The notes: generated by a model not told the origin, from the sequence alone. A DNA stretch of 64,000 nt from Gammaproteobacteria bacterium (GCA_018067045.1 JAGPVL010000004.1:1-64000), one strand, 5' to 3'. Shown: positions 37,297-47,208, counted from the stretch's first letter. Numbers and translations are program-made.

Positions 37297-38532
37297 TTAC
37301 GCGCGCAGCCGTTTTGTTTTAGTGGTGCGGAAGGTGATTAGCGCAAAGGCTCGCAGCATTGAGATGATGCTGTTTTCATGCGGCTTAGTTTTTTTGCCTT
37401 TCGCGATTCGCCCGATTTGGTGGGTATAAAACATAGTCTCCATCATGGCGGAATCGTCTGCCATCTTGATGCCAGTGCGAATGGGTTTAACCACACTGGT
37501 TACCTTATCTCCTGCCATGATGCGGTTAGGAAGATCGGGCTCTAATGCCAGCGGACGGCCAAGGCCGATGAAGTCGGTGGCACCGCTGGCGAGCGCATCG
37601 CGCATGCCGGCGTCAGTGCGAAACCCGCCAGTGACCATTAATGGAATGCTAATTCGCTGGCGAATCTTCTGCGCGTAATCAAGAAAGTAGGCTTCGCGTT
37701 GGCGTGTGCTGTCACGGACGTTCAGGCCGGTCATTTCCGGTGACTCGTAGGTGCCTCCAGAAATTTCGAGTAGATCGAGACCGAGGTTGGCGAGCTGTTC
37801 GGCCACTTCCATGGATTCATCTTCGCTAAAACCGCCGCGCTGAAAGTCGGCTGAATTGAGTTTAATGCTAACCGGATAATCGTTACCGACCTGTTGACGA
37901 ATTTCTTCATAGACGCAAATGACGAAGCGCATACGATTTTCCAGACTGCCACCCCATTGGTCGGTGCGCTGGTTATGGTGTGACGATAAAAATTGGCTTA
38001 CTAAGTAGCCATGTGCACCGTGAATCTGAACGCCGGTAAAGCCCGCTTTTTTTGCCAGCGCTGCGCTGTGGCCAAAGCGCTTAATAATGTCGAGAATTTC
38101 AGTTTCGGTCAGCTCTCGTGGCGTATTGAAATAGCTGCGCAGTTCGGCTTTAAAGGGCACAGCGGAGGGTGCAACGGACTGTTTGGTGAGCAGTTTCGGT
38201 GTTTGTTTGCCAGGGTGGTTTAGCTGGACCCAAAGATGGGCGCCATTTTGTGTGCCGGCCTTGGCCCATTGACGTATTGCGTCGAGGCTTTCTTCGTTTT
38301 CAAGTACGACGTTATTGGGCTCGCCAAGGTGGCGACGGTCGATCATGACATTGCCACTAATTAGCAGCCCTGTGCCGCCCTCTGCCCAGCTTTGGTAAAG
38401 CGTTGCGAGCTTACTGGTGGCACGGTTATCCGTTGTGCCCAGTGTTTCGCTCATGGCTGACTTGCCAAAACGGTTCTTGACCGTGGCGCCGCATGGCAGA
38501 TCGATAGGCTGTGAAAGGGTGGGCTGTGTCAT
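37297..38532 (-). CDS. Old Yellow Enzyme-family NADH:flavin oxidoreductase
   Basis: A 411-residue single-domain OYE homologue that should bind FMN and reduce activated alkenes. The barrel is seen in the flavin-binding motifs VQLNHPGKQTP, GFTGVQIHGAHGYLVSQFLS and NQRTDQWGGSLENR, and MVTGGFRTDAGM with GLGRPLALEP. A C-terminal extension of about 40 residues (KGKKTKPHENSIISML onward) is longer than in classic OYEs. The gene is divergent from an ArsR-type repressor, and an inverted repeat at 38614 lies just upstream of its start, so ArsR control is likely. Confidence 0.87.
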   Translation of the reverse strand: MTQPTLSQPIDLPCGATVKNRFGKSAMSETLGTTDNRATSKLATLYQSWAEGGTGLLISGNVMIDRRHLGEPNNVVLENEESLDAIRQWAKAGTQNGAHLWVQLNHPGKQTPKLLTKQSVAPSAVPFKAELRSYFNTPRELTETEILDIIKRFGHSAALAKKAGFTGVQIHGAHGYLVSQFLSSHHNQRTDQWGGSLENRMRFVICVYEEIRQQVGNDYPVSIKLNSADFQRGGFSEDESMEVAEQLANLGLDLLEISGGTYESPEMTGLNVRDSTRQREAYFLDYAQKIRQRISIPLMVTGGFRTDAGMRDALASGATDFIGLGRPLALEPDLPNRIMAGDKVTSVVKPIRTGIKMADDSAMMETMFYTHQIGRIAKGKKTKPHENSIISMLRAFALITFRTTKTKRLRA

Positions 38533-38613
38533 GGTGATTGCTCCGTCCGGTTAGTCCTGACCCACTGGCTCTGGCTCATTGGCTCCGGCTTATTGGGTTT
38601 GATGATTATGGTT

Positions 38614-38639
38614 AATAGTTCGATGTTGATCAAACTATT
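38614..38639. promoter_or_regulatory. Inverted repeat, candidate ArsR-family operator
   Basis: AATAGTTCGAT and ATCAAACTATT form an 11-bp inverted repeat with one mismatch and a 4-bp spacer. A third half-site, GTCAAAGTATT, occurs at 38656-38666. The region lies between the divergent OYE and ArsR genes. Confidence 0.6.
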
Positions 38640-38764
38640 ATAAGGAGGGATACTGGTCAAAGTATTTTGTTGTGACGGCGTCGTTTGGCCTGATCGGCAG
38701 CACCGTCATGCAGGGCATGATTGGGCAATGGTGGAGGCGCTGAGTCGCCGCATATGGAGAAAGG

Positions 38765-39064
38765 ATGGCGGAGCCAGAGCGTTTAGCAAGTGCATTTAAA
38801 GCGCTGTCTAACCCACGTCGTTTGCAGATGTTCACCGAGGTGGTACGTCGTCAAGGTGGTGCAAATGCTGCGGAGGTTGGCTCGTGTGGGTGTTTATTGA
38901 CGGATTTCATTCAGCGTTTAGGTATTGGTGCGCCGACGGTCTCACATCATTTGCGGGCGCTGGAGGCTGCAGGGTTGATTGAATTACAGCGCGACGGGCG
39001 AAATTTACGCTGTACCGTCAGCGATGCAGCGCCGCGTGAGCTGATTGCAATGTTGTCAGAATAG
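38765..39064 (+). CDS. ArsR/SmtB-family transcriptional repressor
   Basis: A 99-residue winged-helix protein with a typical ArsR layout (LSNPRRLQMFTEVV, GIGAPTVSHHLRALEAAGLI, wing QRDGRNLRCTVS). The segment GSCGCLLTDFIQ puts two Cys at the helix position where ArsR proteins often bind thiophilic metal(loid)s, so it may sense a metal, arsenite or an electrophile. It is divergent from the OYE gene. RBS GGAGAAAGG is directly before the ATG. Confidence 0.85.
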   Translation: MAEPERLASAFKALSNPRRLQMFTEVVRRQGGANAAEVGSCGCLLTDFIQRLGIGAPTVSHHLRALEAAGLIELQRDGRNLRCTVSDAAPRELIAMLSE

Positions 39065-39102
39065 GGAAGGTTTGAGTGTCTGGGGTACTGTTGAGACGTG
39101 GT

Positions 39103-39438
39103 CTAATTGCAGTACTGGCTGTAGCGCATGAGCGCTTTGGTGCCTGAGCGATCAACAATGTCGATCCATACACTGATGACTTCGCTAGTGCGTTGTACGG
39201 TTAGTTTGCTGAAATCGCGTTGCTTTAGGCTGCCGCTGAGGGTGTCGCCGGACTTCGGTTTGTCCCCTTCGATGAGCTTCATCAAGATCTGACCCTCACT
39301 TGAATCAAGGAGGACATATTCGCAATCTTGGCTAAGAATGACCGTTGCGTTAGCCGCCGCAGCGATGCTCGGCAAGCCGGTGGTAAGCAATGTGAGGATG
39401 ATGATGTTTTTCAGTTTCTGGATAACTAGGCACTCCAT
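39103..39438 (-). CDS. Small secreted hypothetical protein
   Basis: About 111 residues from the ATG at 39438, chosen because the following segment (KNIIILTLLTTGLPSIAAAA) is a normal signal peptide; the in-frame ATG at 39540 would place 34 extra residues before it. The mature part is about 85 residues with a Cys near each end (SQDCEYVLL and the C-terminal YSQYCN), which could form a disulfide. No family is recognised. It faces the ArsR gene tail to tail. Confidence 0.5.
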   Translation of the reverse strand: MECLVIQKLKNIIILTLLTTGLPSIAAAANATVILSQDCEYVLLDSSEGQILMKLIEGDKPKSGDTLSGSLKQRDFSKLTVQRTSEVISVWIDIVDRSGTKALMRYSQYCN

Positions 39439-39540
39439 TTTCCACTCTTTCCGAGGGAACATCTCATACGCCCCACGAGACATTTGACTGTATGCCCCGC
39501 TATACACCACGTCATGTAACTGACGATACAAAGACCACAT

Positions 39541-40061
39541 TAAAGCACCACATTAATAATGAATCGGTTTCTTATTTTTGTCGTTGGCTTGCAAAAACCA
39601 ATCGTTGTTGCAGTTTGCGCCGATTAGATAGAGTACGGCTAAGGCGAAGCTGGGGTGAATAGGGCTATGCTGGCCCGAGCCGCCGTCGCCGGAATAGTCT
39701 TTAGTCGGTTAATAGCAACACCAGAAGCTCCGCTAGTGTAACAGTCTAGCCACTGGAGAATGTTACATTTTGTCTGTGCTGGGATTCAACGCGTTTTAGC
39801 TCCGCAATGCAATAATGGCGCCGCTTGAGTGTGTTGGGGTTAGCGTAAATAGCGGTTTAAGGGCGTGTTTTTGTTCGCCTGAGGCTCTTGGCTGCGTTAA
39901 GGTACTTATTTATTACCTAATAAAGTCATGTAACAGCATGTAGCGCTTGTTGATGCCGCGTTTCGTTAGGGCGATACCTTAATCGGAAAAAGGTCAACGT
40001 AATGAGTGACAGAGACGGTTAGCATGGCAAGGAAGTTTACGTCGCAAACGGATTATGAAGC
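39541..40061. other. Long intergenic region upstream of the YfiR gene
   Basis: About 520 bp without an intact gene. Apart from the coding-like fragment described separately at 39553, the right half is AT-richer just before the YfiR gene (around 39900-39920) and should hold its promoter. I see no strong palindrome, repeat or riboswitch-like structure. Confidence 0.4.
39553..39708 (-). pseudogene. Possible fragment of a degraded gene
   Basis: On the minus strand a 51-codon open stretch runs from after a TAA at 39709-39711 to a TAA at 39553-39555. It lacks any ATG start but reads like real protein, with a Gly/Asp/Ser-rich start then HPSFALAVLYLIGANCNNDW and a charged Lys/Asn tail. It resembles the C-terminus of a larger protein. 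I do not recognise the parent family. Confidence 0.25.
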
Positions 40062-40634
40062 GTGATAGGGATCAGGGACGGGTCGCTTAGATGTTTGGCA
40101 GCGCTGTTGCTGCTTGTAGCGGGGCTGTGTCAAGCAGGAAGCCAAGAAGTGGCGCGTCATTCGGATAGCGCAACAGGTGCACGCGCGGGCGAAATTAAAG
40201 CGGCGTTTATTTATAATTTCGCGAGATTTGTAGAGTGGCCTTCGGCGACTTTCGCCACGTCAACAACACCTCTGCAACTGTGCGCATTTTCGGGTTCTAC
40301 TGGCGGTACGCCGCTCAGCCTTATTGATGGACGTCTCGCTCAGGGACGTGTGATTAAACTCATAACAATTAGCTCTTCTTCTCAGGCAGAAAGCTGTCAG
40401 ATTCTGTATTTAACGGATGCACATCGTGCGTTATGGGATTCGGCTTTGCCGAAGCTTTCCCTCCGTCCTGTTCTGACGATTAGTGAAAGCACAGATTTTA
40501 TTGATGACGGTGGCATCGTGTCGTTGTTTATTGAGAAAGATCATGTGCGCTTTCGCGTCAATCTCACTGCTGCGCAGCAAAATGGCCTGAAGTTTAGCGC
40601 CCGTATTTTGCAACTTGCCCAAGACGTTCGGTGA
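40062..40634 (+). CDS. YfiR-family periplasmic protein
   Basis: A 190-residue exported protein with a signal peptide ([14 protein letters not shown]) and a YfiR (DUF4154) domain: [34 protein letters not shown] and the conserved tail [20 protein letters not shown]. In Pseudomonas, YfiR is a redox-sensitive periplasmic repressor of the diguanylate cyclase YfiN. The two interior Cys fit the conserved YfiR disulfide positions. The start is GTG at 40062. The next gene, 8 nt downstream, encodes a membrane hybrid kinase with a YfiN-like N-terminus, so YfiR probably controls it. Confidence 0.85.
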   Translation: MIGIRDGSLRCLAALLLLVAGLCQAGSQEVARHSDSATGARAGEIKAAFIYNFARFVEWPSATFATSTTPLQLCAFSGSTGGTPLSLIDGRLAQGRVIKLITISSSSQAESCQILYLTDAHRALWDSALPKLSLRPVLTISESTDFIDDGGIVSLFIEKDHVRFRVNLTAAQQNGLKFSARILQLAQDVR

Positions 40635-40641
40635 GGGCGAT

Positions 40642-42978
40642 ATGACTCGATTATCCGACCTTCCATTACGAAAGAAATTCCAACGCATTGTTTGGGTGAG
40701 TGGCGGCTTTGCATTGCTTGTTGCTTGGATTGGCTTTGCCGCCGTCTCGGCTTTCAAAATGCGTGCGGACACTCAGGTCCGTCTTGATACGCTTGCACAA
40801 GTTAGTGCATTCAATGCACAGGCGGCAGTTGCGTTTTCCGATGTAGATGAAGCGCATAAGCTTTTGCAATCTCTGTATGCGGATACAACGATTACGTCGG
40901 CCTGCATTGTGACCATGGATGAGCGGATTTTTGCGTCAGTGGTGTTACGTGGCGACGGTCAGGCGGGGTGCGGTGCGCCGCGAGCGCATTCGTTGTACGC
41001 AAGCAAAGTCGAAATCGAACAAGCGATTATGCTAGAAGCCGAACAACTTGGCTTTATTCGTATCTCCGCGGATGTGGGGAGTTTATGGCTTGAATTGGCG
41101 CAGTATTTACTCGCGCTTATGTTGTTTTCTCTTTTGTCACTATTAGTTGCCACCGGCATAGGGCGTATTCTCGGCCATCGAGCGACGGCGCCGATTATTG
41201 ATTTGGCGAATGTCGCGCGAGAGGTTTCTCAACGCCGAGATTATGCGTTACGTGCTCGTTTAGCGGGACATGATGAGGTCGGCCAACTTACTGAAAGTTT
41301 CAATGATATGTTGGCGCAGATTGAGCTGCGCGATTTGGAGCTTGAGCGACATAAGTTGACGCTGGAACAGCAGGTTGCCGTGCGAACACGAGAGCTCAAC
41401 GAAGCACGCCTTGCGGCGGAATCTGCGAACCGAGCGAAGTCACAGTTTCTGGCAACGATGAGTCATGAAATACGTACGCCAATGAATGGTGTGCTTGGTA
41501 TGACGGAGCTTTTGCTGGAAACATCTCTAAATGAAAACCAACGGCATTTCGCTGAGACAGTCCATGCGTCTGGCGAATCGCTTCTTGGTATTATTAATGA
41601 TGTGCTCGATTTTTCTAAAATTGAGGCTGGCAAATTGGAGCTGGAATGCATCGATTTTAGCCCGGCACAAGTTGTTGAAGAAGTGACTGAGCTGTTGGCG
41701 GAACAGGCCTTCCGTAAGTCATTGGAAATGGTCTGCGATATTGATGACTCAGTCCCTGATGCGGTACGCGGCGACGGCACCAGAATGCGTCAAGTTTTGA
41801 TGAACCTCGTAGGCAATGCGATAAAGTTTACTGATTCTGGCGAAGTCTCCGTTTCACTTCGCGCGGAGCGTGAAGGTGAGACTGAGCGCTTGATTGTTGT
41901 GGTGCGCGATACCGGTATTGGTATGGATGCAGAAACAGTGAAGCGATTGTTTATGCCGTTTGTTCAGGCGGACAGCTCCCATGCCCGTCGATTCGGCGGA
42001 AGTGGCCTCGGTTTGGCAATTGTGAAGCAGCTGGTGGAGATGATGGGCGGCGCGATCGACGTGCGCAGCGAGCCGGGAGAAGGGGCCACGTTCATCATTG
42101 GTTTGTCTGCGAAGGTTTCGCACACTGTTCTGCCGAGCCCGAATTTGGACCGTGATATGCAGGGCATTCGTGCGCTGGTTGTAGATGATCATCCCGCTAA
42201 TCGCGAAATTCTAAGGCACAAATTAGAGCATCTCGGCATGATTTGCGCTGAAGCGGCAGATGGTCAGGCGGCGCTCGGAATGCTCGCGCAAGCGCAGAAT
42301 GAAGGGAAGCCGTGGCAATGTTTGTTGGTCGATCTGCGCATGCCGGGAATGGACGGCATTGAGCTTATTGAGCGTGCGGCGGAGAAAGGATTACGCGGCG
42401 ATGCGGCATGGATTATGGTGGCGTCTATGCTGCAAACAGGCGAGCTGACGCGTGCGCATGAGGCCGGCTACGTACAGGTGATGCATAAGCCTGTTAGGCG
42501 CCATGAATTATCACGCACGTTACGATTTGCTCTAGGCGATCGGCGTGACGATGAGCCCGATACCGATGCAGAGTCCACGGTTTTGCCGATGGCCGGCGTG
42601 AAAGTGTTGTTAGCGGAAGATACGCCGACTAATCAGCAGGTTGCGATGGTGATGCTCGGTCGATTGGGCTGTGAAGTCACTGTCGTGGGGGATGGCGAAG
42701 AAGCGCTTGCTGTCGTTGCCGCGGAAAAGTTTGATGTTGTGTTTATGGATTGTCAGATGCCGGAAATGGACGGCTTTACAGCAACGCGAATTTTACGCCG
42801 ACAGAACGTATTGTCGCGTTCAGCAGCGCATCTACCTATTATCGCGATGACGGCAGGGGTGATGGTCGAAGACCGAGAGGCATGTTTGGCGGCGGGTATG
42901 GATGACTTTGTGGCGAAGCCTTTCCGCCAAGCTGATCTGAGAAAAATGTTACGTAAATGGCTGCCCGCTTCTTATTGA
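40642..42978 (+). CDS. CHASE8-HAMP hybrid sensor histidine kinase with two receiver domains
   Basis: About 778 residues from the ATG at 40642 (GAGG 6 nt upstream). An N-terminal membrane helix is followed by a periplasmic domain (about 45-140) resembling the CHASE8 sensor of YfiN ([21 protein letters not shown]), a second membrane helix, HAMP (about 180-235) and a coiled coil. Then come HisKA with His275 in [11 protein letters not shown], HATPase ([25 protein letters not shown]), and two receivers, both with the acceptor Asp ([12 protein letters not shown] and [12 protein letters not shown]). It is translationally adjacent to YfiR and replaces the usual GGDEF partner by a phosphorelay output. 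No response regulator is adjacent. Confidence 0.9.
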   Translation: MTRLSDLPLRKKFQRIVWVSGGFALLVAWIGFAAVSAFKMRADTQVRLDTLAQVSAFNAQAAVAFSDVDEAHKLLQSLYADTTITSACIVTMDERIFASVVLRGDGQAGCGAPRAHSLYASKVEIEQAIMLEAEQLGFIRISADVGSLWLELAQYLLALMLFSLLSLLVATGIGRILGHRATAPIIDLANVAREVSQRRDYALRARLAGHDEVGQLTESFNDMLAQIELRDLELERHKLTLEQQVAVRTRELNEARLAAESANRAKSQFLATMSHEIRTPMNGVLGMTELLLETSLNENQRHFAETVHASGESLLGIINDVLDFSKIEAGKLELECIDFSPAQVVEEVTELLAEQAFRKSLEMVCDIDDSVPDAVRGDGTRMRQVLMNLVGNAIKFTDSGEVSVSLRAEREGETERLIVVVRDTGIGMDAETVKRLFMPFVQADSSHARRFGGSGLGLAIVKQLVEMMGGAIDVRSEPGEGATFIIGLSAKVSHTVLPSPNLDRDMQGIRALVVDDHPANREILRHKLEHLGMICAEAADGQAALGMLAQAQNEGKPWQCLLVDLRMPGMDGIELIERAAEKGLRGDAAWIMVASMLQTGELTRAHEAGYVQVMHKPVRRHELSRTLRFALGDRRDDEPDTDAESTVLPMAGVKVLLAEDTPTNQQVAMVMLGRLGCEVTVVGDGEEALAVVAAEKFDVVFMDCQMPEMDGFTATRILRRQNVLSRSAAHLPIIAMTAGVMVEDREACLAAGMDDFVAKPFRQADLRKMLRKWLPASY

Positions 42979-43068
42979 TCTTTCCTGAAGAGGTGATGGG
43001 AGCCGCATTGAGATAAACACTTTTGCGGTGCTTTGGCGTTTTAATGAAAGTCGACAAGAATCAGAAAC

Positions 43069-43107
43069 AAAAAAGCCGCCAAGGTTATATTTCTTGGCGG
43101 CTTTTTT
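43069..43107. terminator. Bidirectional terminator after the hybrid kinase
   Basis: A perfect 15-bp stem, AAAAAAGCCGCCAAG and its complement, with a nine-base loop and a T-run in both directions. It separates the kinase from the convergent exporter gene. Confidence 0.95.
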
Positions 43108-43154
43108 GTTTTCCAATGATCTATTGCTTTTTTATGGCTCTATTTTGCATTTTC

Positions 43155-45536
43155 TTAGATATTTTGTTCGGCTGTTTCGAGTGTTAGTACTGCGGCGCCC
43201 TGATCCGAGGTTTGTGGTTGCTTGTCGTCTTTTTCCAGCCAAAGTAGTAGTGGAGCTAACAGGAAGAAATCGATGATCAATGCAGCAAAGATCGTTAACG
43301 CCGTCATGAGGCCCATGTCGGAGTTGAGCCTAAAGGTCGACATGGCCAGTACGCCGAAATTCACACACAAGATGACGGTGGTGATGACCAGTGCCACGCC
43401 AACGGTATTGAAGGCGTAAGAAATTGCATCAGCGGTGCTGAGTGATTGCTCACGTTTTGCGCGCAGGTATTTGGACATAAAGTGGATGGTGTCGTCGACG
43501 ACGATGCCGAGTGTCATGCCGATAACAACCGATAGGCCGAGGCCGATCTCGCCGTCATATAGCGCCCAAAATCCGAACGCTATGGCTGCAGGTGCTAAGT
43601 TGGGCACAAGGCTTATGATGCCGTAGCGTACCGAGCGCAACATTAATGCGATCAATACCGATATGCCGGCCAGTGCGAGTAAGGTGCCAAATAGCATGCT
43701 GCGGATATTGCTTTGGCCAATGTGCGCAAACATTACGTCGCCGCCTGCACCTGGGTGATACATGCTTTCGGGGGCGTTTGCTTGCAGCCATTCGCGGGCG
43801 TCGTCTTGGAACGCGAGTAGATCACTCGTAGAGCTGTCGTTTGCGGTAGCAATGAGCTTTGTTGCTGATTTGCTCATATTGATCTGATTATTGACGTCTA
43901 AGCCGAAGGGTAGCGATAGCTCGTACATCAGTAAGTATTGCGCGGCCAGTTGACGATCTTCCGGCAGCTTGTGCCAGCTCTCATCGTCGCCGTGCATATT
44001 TTTGTTAATGCGCTTCATTACATCGGTAAAGGAATAGACGTGGCTGATGAACGGATGGCTGCGCAGCCACTGAGCAAACTCATCGACTTTGGCGAGGTAG
44101 GCGGGATCGGTAATGCCGCCTTGTCCTTCGCTGCCGAGCGAGAATGACACGTTGTTGACTGAAGTGAGGTGGGCGCGCACGTAGTCACTGCTCTGTCTCT
44201 GTATGGTCGATTTATCAAAGTACTCAGCCCAGACATCGTTGAGTTCATTGCGTGGCACCAGCGCGGCAAACAGAATGACGACAGCGGTGCCGCTAAAGAG
44301 TAGCGGTCTATAGTGTTTGATGACCCAGTTGGCGAGGCTGTTCATGCCTGCGTTGTTCTGTGTTTTGCTTTCGTTCGTTGCCTTTACGCTTGAAGGTAAG
44401 AGCAGCATCAATGCAGGCAAAATGGTCATCGAATAAAGCCACGCGAACAAAACGCCAACCGCTACCAGATTGCCAAGGTCTTGGAACGGCGGCGAATCGC
44501 TGAAGTTCAAGCTTAGAAAGCCGAGCAAGGTGGTGGCGCTGGTTAGGAACACGGGTTGGGCGTTCAGTTTTAAACTCGACACCATCGCAGTGGTTTTGTT
44601 TTCGCCGCTGCGTTGGAACTGGAAGTAGCTGACCAAAATATGAATGCTGTCGGCAATGGCCAGCGTCAGAATCATCGTTGGTGCGTTTGCTACAGGGGGG
44701 GTAATCGGAATGCCAATCCACGAGGCGATCCCTTGCGCGGTCAGAATAGAGAAGAGAATCACTAACAGAACCGAAAAGGTTGCGGAGAGCGCAGTAAAAA
44801 TGCGCCGACTGCTGCGCCACATAAAGATCATGATGGTGATCATGGCAAGTAGAAACGCGAGTGGTACGAGGTGGGTGAGGTCGTTGATAGAGCTGGCCCG
44901 GAATGCGTCGTTATTAATTAATTTGCCGACTAGGCGCACTTCGATACCGTCGTTCTCTGCTTCAAATCGTTTGCCGAGCGCTCGGGCGGCATTGACGATA
45001 GCGGGGAATTCTTTGTTTCGATCGGCGTCATTAATGTCAAAGCTGACGTTAATGCCGGTGACGTCTCCATCGCGGACTAGGCGCTTATACAGCGTGATTT
45101 CGTTAATGGCAGTATCGCGGGCCACAGAAAGTTGCTCGTCGCTAAGCGTGCCGGCATCTTCAATGAGATTTTCGACAAGCAGGTCATCAGCATCTGCGCG
45201 GGTGTGTTGGTAATTGGTGAGCGAGTCCACACGAATTGAAAAGGGGAGCGCCCATGCGGCCTCGGTCATTGCTTCAACCGCGGCCATGGTGTCGCGGGTA
45301 AAGGCATTGCCGTTGCGGGCGCTGACCACAAACATGATGTTGTCGTCGCGGGTGTACTCATCCTGGATGGCGTGATAAGCCAGTAGGTCGGTATTGTCAG
45401 GAGAGAAGAATACTTCGAAATCCGACACCAGCTTGGTGCGCGGCAGGCCCGTCATGGCGGCGGCGAGAATCACCAAACTCAGGGCGAGTACGGTCCAGCG
45501 TCGCTGGGTAATGAGATGAATAAAACTGTCGGACAT
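43155..45536 (-). CDS. MMPL/RND-superfamily exporter
   Basis: A 793-residue membrane protein with two repeats, each with one membrane helix, a large periplasmic loop and five further helices, as in the lipid-exporting MMPL/HpnN branch of the RND superfamily. The helix clusters lie near 220-370 and 620-780, with the charged motif VVIGMTLGIVVDDTIHF in the second set and its weaker counterpart LTLAIADSIHILVSYF in the first. These Asp residues are the expected proton-relay positions. The cargo is unknown; lipids or hopanoids are common for this branch. No membrane-fusion protein or outer-membrane channel gene is adjacent. Confidence 0.85.
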   Translation of the reverse strand: MSDSFIHLITQRRWTVLALSLVILAAAMTGLPRTKLVSDFEVFFSPDNTDLLAYHAIQDEYTRDDNIMFVVSARNGNAFTRDTMAAVEAMTEAAWALPFSIRVDSLTNYQHTRADADDLLVENLIEDAGTLSDEQLSVARDTAINEITLYKRLVRDGDVTGINVSFDINDADRNKEFPAIVNAARALGKRFEAENDGIEVRLVGKLINNDAFRASSINDLTHLVPLAFLLAMITIMIFMWRSSRRIFTALSATFSVLLVILFSILTAQGIASWIGIPITPPVANAPTMILTLAIADSIHILVSYFQFQRSGENKTTAMVSSLKLNAQPVFLTSATTLLGFLSLNFSDSPPFQDLGNLVAVGVLFAWLYSMTILPALMLLLPSSVKATNESKTQNNAGMNSLANWVIKHYRPLLFSGTAVVILFAALVPRNELNDVWAEYFDKSTIQRQSSDYVRAHLTSVNNVSFSLGSEGQGGITDPAYLAKVDEFAQWLRSHPFISHVYSFTDVMKRINKNMHGDDESWHKLPEDRQLAAQYLLMYELSLPFGLDVNNQINMSKSATKLIATANDSSTSDLLAFQDDAREWLQANAPESMYHPGAGGDVMFAHIGQSNIRSMLFGTLLALAGISVLIALMLRSVRYGIISLVPNLAPAAIAFGFWALYDGEIGLGLSVVIGMTLGIVVDDTIHFMSKYLRAKREQSLSTADAISYAFNTVGVALVITTVILCVNFGVLAMSTFRLNSDMGLMTALTIFAALIIDFFLLAPLLLWLEKDDKQPQTSDQGAAVLTLETAEQNI

Positions 45537-45611
45537 GCTGCTCTCCTGTTGCCCGCGTATTTTGCGGGTAGAGTGAGCAGGCTAAGGGCTGCTGGCGACT
45601 AGGACAAACGA

Positions 45612-46550
45612 TTAAAGATCGACGATAGATGAATTTGGCTCATCTCTGATGACGTCGGGCATCCGTAGTTCACTCATTAGGTTGCGTATCCAGTCTCGGA
45701 ACGCCGTTAACGCTGGCCTGTCGCTATCTTCTGGTCTCCAGACCATATAGTGGCCTTCAGGGATAGGCACCCATATGGGAAATGGCGCGACCAGTCGGCC
45801 ACTTTGCAGTAGTGGTGACATGATTGGAAAGAGACCAATAGCGAGCCCCAGCCCCTGTTCCGCAGCACGGCTGGTGGAGAGCAAGCTATCAAGAAAGAGG
45901 CTGTGCTCGGGTTTGAAGTCCACTACGCCAGCAGCTTCAGCAAGTCGCTCCCATGCGCGCTCTTGCACCGGTAGGCCAATCAGTTGGCAGCGGCGAATAT
46001 CTTCGATTTCTTTTAGGTTGTTGTCGCGGGCGTAGCCGGCAGAGCAAACCGGCGTGCCGATAATATTACAGATTTTCTCGCTAGCGAGGCCGGGCCAGTC
46101 GCCGAGGCCAAAGCGTATAGCGACGTCTAGGTCAGACTTGGCAAAGTCGACCATCTCAATGCTGGTTTCGATGCGCAGCTCTATCTCAGGGTGCATGGTT
46201 TGAAATGACTGCAGTGCGGGAATAATTAAATCTGCCGCCATTAGCGGCAAGATACTGGCGCGCAATGCCGGACGGCCAAAGCGGCGATGCAAGTCGTCAG
46301 TGCTGCGCGTCAGACGTGCTAATGCGTCGGCGACCTCATGTCGATACTGTAGTCCGGCGGCGGTCAGTTGCAGACCGCGATTGACGCGTGAGAATAGATC
46401 GATGCCGAGGTGTTCCTCAAGCTGCTTCATTTGATGACTGATAGCAGAGGGGGTGACGTGCAACGCGAGGGCGGCATCTTTGAAGCTTAGTAAGCGCGCT
46501 GCGGTTTCAAAGGTACGCAGCAATTGCAGTGGCGGCAGTCGATCATTCAT
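45612..46550 (-). CDS. LysR-family regulator, GcvA-like
   Basis: A 312-residue regulator. The N-terminal helix-turn-helix LSFKDAALALHVTPSAISHQ, the RLFSRVNRGLQLTAAG-type wing and the following segment resemble GcvA/AmpR-group LysR proteins. A type-2 periplasmic-binding-fold effector domain follows (about 90-300). It lies between the exporter gene and a lysozyme-inhibitor-like lipoprotein gene on the same strand; the target is unknown. Confidence 0.88.
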   Translation of the reverse strand: MNDRLPPLQLLRTFETAARLLSFKDAALALHVTPSAISHQMKQLEEHLGIDLFSRVNRGLQLTAAGLQYRHEVADALARLTRSTDDLHRRFGRPALRASILPLMAADLIIPALQSFQTMHPEIELRIETSIEMVDFAKSDLDVAIRFGLGDWPGLASEKICNIIGTPVCSAGYARDNNLKEIEDIRRCQLIGLPVQERAWERLAEAAGVVDFKPEHSLFLDSLLSTSRAAEQGLGLAIGLFPIMSPLLQSGRLVAPFPIWVPIPEGHYMVWRPEDSDRPALTAFRDWIRNLMSELRMPDVIRDEPNSSIVDL

Positions 46551-46559
46551 GGTGGCGCC

Positions 46560-47027
46560 CTATGGTTTGGCCGCGGTAGTTTCCGGGCCGGGAATTTGCT
46601 GTTGCTCACTGCTTACCAAGGTGCAGTCATGTGTTTGGTCGGCGATCATAAAGATGGCTTGATCGCCCTTAGACAAAAACTCGACGGTCTCGTCGGCATA
46701 GCGGACCCCGGACCCTGCCGGTTGTTGGCGTAGATCAAATTGTTCGTTAGCGGTGTTTAGCGTGGCCATTTGATCGCCAAAGCGAATGCTAAATTCTTCG
46801 CCGTCTGTACAGCGGAACAAGTGTTCGGTGACGGGATGGCTGGCTGCCTCGGATTGTTTGGATTCTGTTGATTGTGCCTCTGGCGCGGCCTGTTCAGTCT
46901 CCGGCGCTTGTGCTTCGATTTGCGCTGCAGGGGTAGGCTCTGGTTCAGAGCATGCGCTGAGAAAGGCGGTTGCGGTGCAGAGCACAGCAAAAAGAGAGAA
47001 ATAACCGTTTTTTTTTGTTATAGGCAT
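46560..47027 (-). CDS. MliC-like lipoprotein (C-type lysozyme inhibitor family)
   Basis: A 155-residue lipoprotein: signal peptide with lipobox FLSAC, then a Glu/Ala/Gln-rich low-complexity linker (about 28-65) and a C-terminal domain of 75 residues. The domain shows FRCTDGEEFSIRFGD, SGVRYADETVEFLSKGDQA and a distal Cys in THDCTLV, matching the MliC pattern (conserved two Cys, Gly-Tyr strand). MliC proteins protect against host lysozyme. The linker is longer than usual. It is 9 nt upstream of the LysR gene. Confidence 0.65.
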   Translation of the reverse strand: MPITKKNGYFSLFAVLCTATAFLSACSEPEPTPAAQIEAQAPETEQAAPEAQSTESKQSEAASHPVTEHLFRCTDGEEFSIRFGDQMATLNTANEQFDLRQQPAGSGVRYADETVEFLSKGDQAIFMIADQTHDCTLVSSEQQQIPGPETTAAKP

Positions 47028-47208
47028 GAGATGTCCTGTTAGTGACCGTCAAAGACATTATGCACGTTCTACGCAGCTGTGCCGATTAGCGCGGAAGAAT
47101 CATGCAAAGTGCGATAATGTTGGCTGAGAAAGCGGTTTATGCCTACTTTTGCTGTATGAAGTTGATAAACTCAGACCGATTAACCCCCTGTGCTCCGAGG
47201 AATCCCCA

